A stretch of 64,000 nucleotides of DNA from CAKSNH01 sp964422725 (GTDB taxonomy: Bacteria > Bacillota > Clostridia > UBA1381). The DNA is taken from the NCBI GenBank assembly GCA_964422725.1, contig CAYRCC010000002.1:46714-110713 (forward strand), given 5' to 3'. Below, piece by piece: positions 61,915 through 64,000 of the stretch. Within the stretch, counting starts at the first letter, position 1. Every line of letters starts with the position of its first letter. The notes under the pieces were generated by a model, which saw only the letters and a list, made by a program, of their open reading frames with translations, had not been told where the DNA came from and ran no database searches. Both the position numbers and the translations under genes were made by a program.

Positions 61915-62328
61915 ATGTGGTTTGTATTTGCATTGCTTTCGTCGGTGTTTGCGGCACTGACATCTATCCTTGCCAAGCTTGGCATTGAGGGGGTAAACTC
62001 AACTTTGGCAACCGCAATCCGCACTGTGGTGGTTGTGCTGATGTCATGGGGAATGGTATTTGTTACAAACACACAAAACGGTATTTTTGCAATAGACAGA
62101 AAAAGCTGGATATTTCTGATTTTATCCGGAATTGCTACAGGTGCATCGTGGCTTTGCTATTACAAGGCGCTGCAAATCGGGGAAGCCTCAAAGGTTGTTC
62201 CGGTGGATAAATTGAGCGTGGTAATAACTATGATATTCGCAGTGGCAATTCTGCATGAACAGTTTACGGTAAAATCGGTTATCGGCTGTGTTATGCTTGC
62301 GCTTGGTACGCTTTTGATGATATTGTAG
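61915..62328 (+). CDS. EamA-type (DMT) transporter, single EamA unit
   Basis: A 137-residue membrane protein with five predicted helices, equal to one EamA repeat: WFVFALLSSVFAALTSILAKLG, FLILSGIATGASWLCYYKAL and a C-terminal KSVIGCVMLALGTLLMIL. Full EamA transporters have ten helices (two repeats), so this half-size protein probably dimerises. The Lys in VDKLSVVITMIFAVAILHE lies in the position typical of the family. The DUF5131 gene follows 17 bp downstream. Substrate unknown. Confidence 0.87.
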   Translation: MWFVFALLSSVFAALTSILAKLGIEGVNSTLATAIRTVVVVLMSWGMVFVTNTQNGIFAIDRKSWIFLILSGIATGASWLCYYKALQIGEASKVVPVDKLSVVITMIFAVAILHEQFTVKSVIGCVMLALGTLLMIL

Positions 62329-62345
62329 AGAGGAAAAGCAAGATT

Positions 62346-63224
62346 ATGCACGATATATGGAATCCGTGGCACGGGTGCGTAAAATGCAGTGAGGGCTGTG
62401 AACATTGTTATATGTATTTTCTGGACCGTATGCGTGACAAAAACGGTGCTGACATTTACAAAACAAAAAACGGATTTAATTACCCTTTAACCCGCAACCG
62501 CCGCGGCGATTACAAAATTCAAAGCGGAGAGCTTATCCGCGTGTGTATGACCTCCGATTTTTTTCTCGAACAAGCCGATGAATGGCGAAATGCGGCATGG
62601 CAGATAATGCACCGCCGCAGTGACGTAAAATTTTTTCTGCTTACCAAACGTCCCGAACGTGTAAAGCACTGTCTGCCGCCGGACTGGGGTGACGGTTGGG
62701 ACAATATCATTTTCAACGTCACGTGCGAAAACCAAAAAAGAGCGGACGAGCGTATACCGATACTGCTTGAACTGCCTTTTAAGCATAAAGGTATAATGTG
62801 TGCGCCGTTTATCAGGGCTGTCAGTATAGAAAAGTATCTGCGCGGCGATCAAATAGAACAGGTTATATGCGGCGGCGAGAATTACGACGGCGCGCGCCCG
62901 TGCAATTTTGAGTGGGTAAAAAAACTTCGCACGGAATGTAAAGCGCATAATGTCACATTCTGTTTTATTGAAACCGGAACTGTGTTTATAAAGGATAAAA
63001 AGCGGTATTACATACCTAAAAAGTCGACTCAGAGCAGAATGGCATACAAGTCGGGTATAAATTTTGCAGGCAAACCGATTGAGTGGAAGCTTACAGACGA
63101 GCTGGGCATACAAATTCCGGACGAGTATTTGTACGTACCGCGTTATAGGGACAATTGTATGCAGTGCGGCAGTAAACTCATATGCAACGGCTGCGGCGAC
63201 TGCGGCAAATGTACTATGAGCTAA
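62346..63224 (+). CDS. DUF5131 (phage Gp37/Gp68) radical-SAM-like protein with C-terminal Cys cluster
   Basis: A 292-residue protein. The DUF5131 hallmark is the N-terminal WNPWHGCVKCSEGCEHCYMY, where C14, C18 and C21 make a CxxxCxxC cluster-binding motif as in radical SAM enzymes, with C11 extra. FLLTKRPERVKHCLPP, IFNVTCENQKRADERIPILL and VICGGENYDGARPCNFEWVKKL are further family marks. A second Cys-rich tail (about 275-292: CMQCGSKLICNGCGDCGKC) suggests another metal or Fe-S site. Function in bacteria is unknown. A weak AGAGGA lies upstream. It may be cotranscribed with the EamA gene. Confidence 0.85.
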   Translation: MHDIWNPWHGCVKCSEGCEHCYMYFLDRMRDKNGADIYKTKNGFNYPLTRNRRGDYKIQSGELIRVCMTSDFFLEQADEWRNAAWQIMHRRSDVKFFLLTKRPERVKHCLPPDWGDGWDNIIFNVTCENQKRADERIPILLELPFKHKGIMCAPFIRAVSIEKYLRGDQIEQVICGGENYDGARPCNFEWVKKLRTECKAHNVTFCFIETGTVFIKDKKRYYIPKKSTQSRMAYKSGINFAGKPIEWKLTDELGIQIPDEYLYVPRYRDNCMQCGSKLICNGCGDCGKCTMS

Positions 63225-63263
63225 ATCGTATGCGCTTTTGGGGGCGAGCTGATTTGCGGTAAG

Positions 63264-63632
63264 TTATCGGTAATTGTGCAGCAGTTTTGAGATAAGGCAG
63301 AGCGGAATACACAGCAAAAACCACATAACGGAATAAAACGGACAGATTTGTCCGAGTAAATGGTACGAGTGAGCGGAGTAATCCCATACATTCCATTTAA
63401 GGCAAATATTAACTATACAGCCTACCGCAAATTCAATAAATGTGATTACGCACGCGCCTATTAAGCATTTGAAGAACAGACCGGTGTGTGCAAGTTTGCC
63501 GAAGAGGCGGTACAGTATTAAAAAGCAAAGACCGCCGGTAAGCAGCATTGTCCAATGCGTGTACCCGCGCCAGAGTATTTCTATCAGTGCGTAGCCGACA
63601 GCACCCACCAGAAATATTTTGATATTTTGCAT
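63264..63632 (-). CDS. CmpB-like putative ABC transporter permease family membrane protein
   Basis: A 122-residue membrane protein with four hydrophobic segments. GYALIEILWRGYTHWTMLLTGG, FAVGCIVN and KWNVWDYSAHSYHLLGQICPFYS are signatures of the ABC_trans_CmpB family (PF06541 as I recall), usually labelled putative ABC transporter permease; the true role is unclear. No ATPase gene is adjacent. It converges on the DUF5131 gene with a 39-bp gap. Confidence 0.8.
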   Translation of the reverse strand: MQNIKIFLVGAVGYALIEILWRGYTHWTMLLTGGLCFLILYRLFGKLAHTGLFFKCLIGACVITFIEFAVGCIVNICLKWNVWDYSAHSYHLLGQICPFYSVMWFLLCIPLCLISKLLHNYR

Positions 63633-63733
63633 ACAATCATTCCAAACGTTAATTATTATGTGGTGTAATGGTAGTATTGCCTGAACAAAAAAATAAATTC
63701 ATAAAACAGCAAATTTAGATTTGGATAATTAAA

Positions 63734-63762
63734 TTGTATTATCAGTACGAATATGGTATAAT
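63734..63762 (+). promoter_or_regulatory. Promoter of the last (partial) gene
   Basis: -35 TTGTAT (63734-63739), 17 bp, -10 TATAAT (63757-63762), about 115 nt before the ATG at 63878. No recognisable riboswitch lies between. Confidence 0.6.
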
Positions 63763-63877
63763 TATTCTATGATTTTGAATTTGCTCACTTGAAGTATTTT
63801 GGGGGATTTAATAACTGTTATATTTTGTTGCAGAAATCTTGTCAACCCCTTATCCGGCAGAAAAAAGAAAGAGAGAG

Positions 63878-64000
63878 ATGAAAGTGAAGGAACGTAAAAA
63901 AATAATAATACAGATGGTAATTGCAATCATCGGTGTGGTTGGTGGTTTGTTGGGAGTGAATGCATTTAATCAATATGTGCTTATGAGTCTTCCGCTTTTT
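63878..64000 (+). CDS. Start of an unidentified membrane protein (partial)
   Basis: An open frame from the ATG at 63878 runs 41 codons to the window end. The visible part starts MKVKERKKIIIQMVIAI and has a hydrophobic segment (about 9-28, rich in I, V and G), so it is probably a membrane protein. The basic start followed by one helix also fits a signal anchor. A GTG at 63884 is an alternative start. The upstream GAGAGAGAG is a poor SD. Too little is visible for a family call. Confidence 0.5.
   Translation, partial: MKVKERKKIIIQMVIAIIGVVGGLLGVNAFNQYVLMSLPLF

Noticed and set aside
63660..63690. TGGTGTAATGGTAGTATTGCC, resembling the D-arm side of a tRNA
   Set aside because: No acceptor stem, anticodon arm or T-arm can be completed within tRNA distance; it is a chance D-loop-like string.

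Overview
The window looks like a chromosomal segment of an anaerobic, Gram-positive Clostridia-type bacterium. The evidence is Firmicutes-style gene content (CdaA/CdaR, a short AbrB with a Cys-pair tail, YlmC/YmxH, RodA, CvpA, an S-layer-homology surface protein), strong AGGAGG-type ribosome binding sites, sigma-A promoters with 17-bp spacers, and moderately AT-rich DNA. Two very large secreted family-11 rhamnogalacturonan lyases, a GH105 unsaturated rhamnogalacturonyl hydrolase and an L-rhamnose isomerase point to a pectin (rhamnogalacturonan I) degrader, plausibly a gut organism of the Monoglobus type. That genus-level guess is inference only. I see no rRNA, tRNA, CRISPR array, insertion sequence or prophage.

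Layout. 1-2260 (minus): end of a cell-surface polymer cluster (CDP-glycerol glycerophosphotransferase-like protein running off the edge, TarI/IspD-like cytidylyltransferase, small HAD phosphatase). 2386-8397: AraC regulator divergent from GH105 and the first PL11 lyase. 8774-19293: housekeeping (abrB; cdaA-cdaR-hslO; truA-DUF5711-cvpA-ilvD; a membrane protein overlapping rho). 19300-22091: galT-galK behind two palindromic operator candidates, then a NUDIX hydrolase. 22141-24515: consensus promoter, cyclic-di-GMP-I riboswitch and terminator in front of an S-layer-anchored surface protein. 24646-31093: two glycosyltransferases and an unknown protein, convergent with a capF-flippase-AraC group. 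31292-36775: rodA and the second PL11 lyase. 36961-40856: sbcD-sbcC. 41049-46376: ABC half-transporter, DUF1854 protein, second ABC half-transporter, then a YlmC-like protein. 46488-49344: valS behind a small membrane gene. 49562-53042: a tetR-chemoreceptor-HD-GYP operon under a palindrome-overlapped promoter. 53295-55285: aldo/keto reductase and flavoprotein genes divergent from merR, with a 19-bp-spacer MerR-type promoter. 55414-58430: DUF6518-like membrane protein, AraC regulator and rhaA. 58663-61789: a long structured leader, rsfS and leuS. 61915-64000: EamA transporter, DUF5131 radical-SAM-like protein, CmpB-like membrane protein, and the start of an unidentified membrane protein.

How it fits together. 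The PL11 enzymes would cut rhamnogalacturonan I outside the cell. GH105 would remove the unsaturated galacturonyl end, apparently in the cytoplasm because it has no signal peptide. RhaA and GalK/GalT would process the released rhamnose and galactose. Three AraC-type regulators sit beside sugar or surface genes. Cyclic dinucleotide signalling is represented by c-di-AMP synthesis (CdaA/CdaR), a c-di-GMP riboswitch on a surface protein, and a putative c-di-GMP phosphodiesterase in a chemoreceptor operon. The less explained parts are the rsfS-leuS leader, the ABC/DUF1854/ABC module with its zinc-ribbon N-termini, and several unknown or orphan surface-polymer genes.
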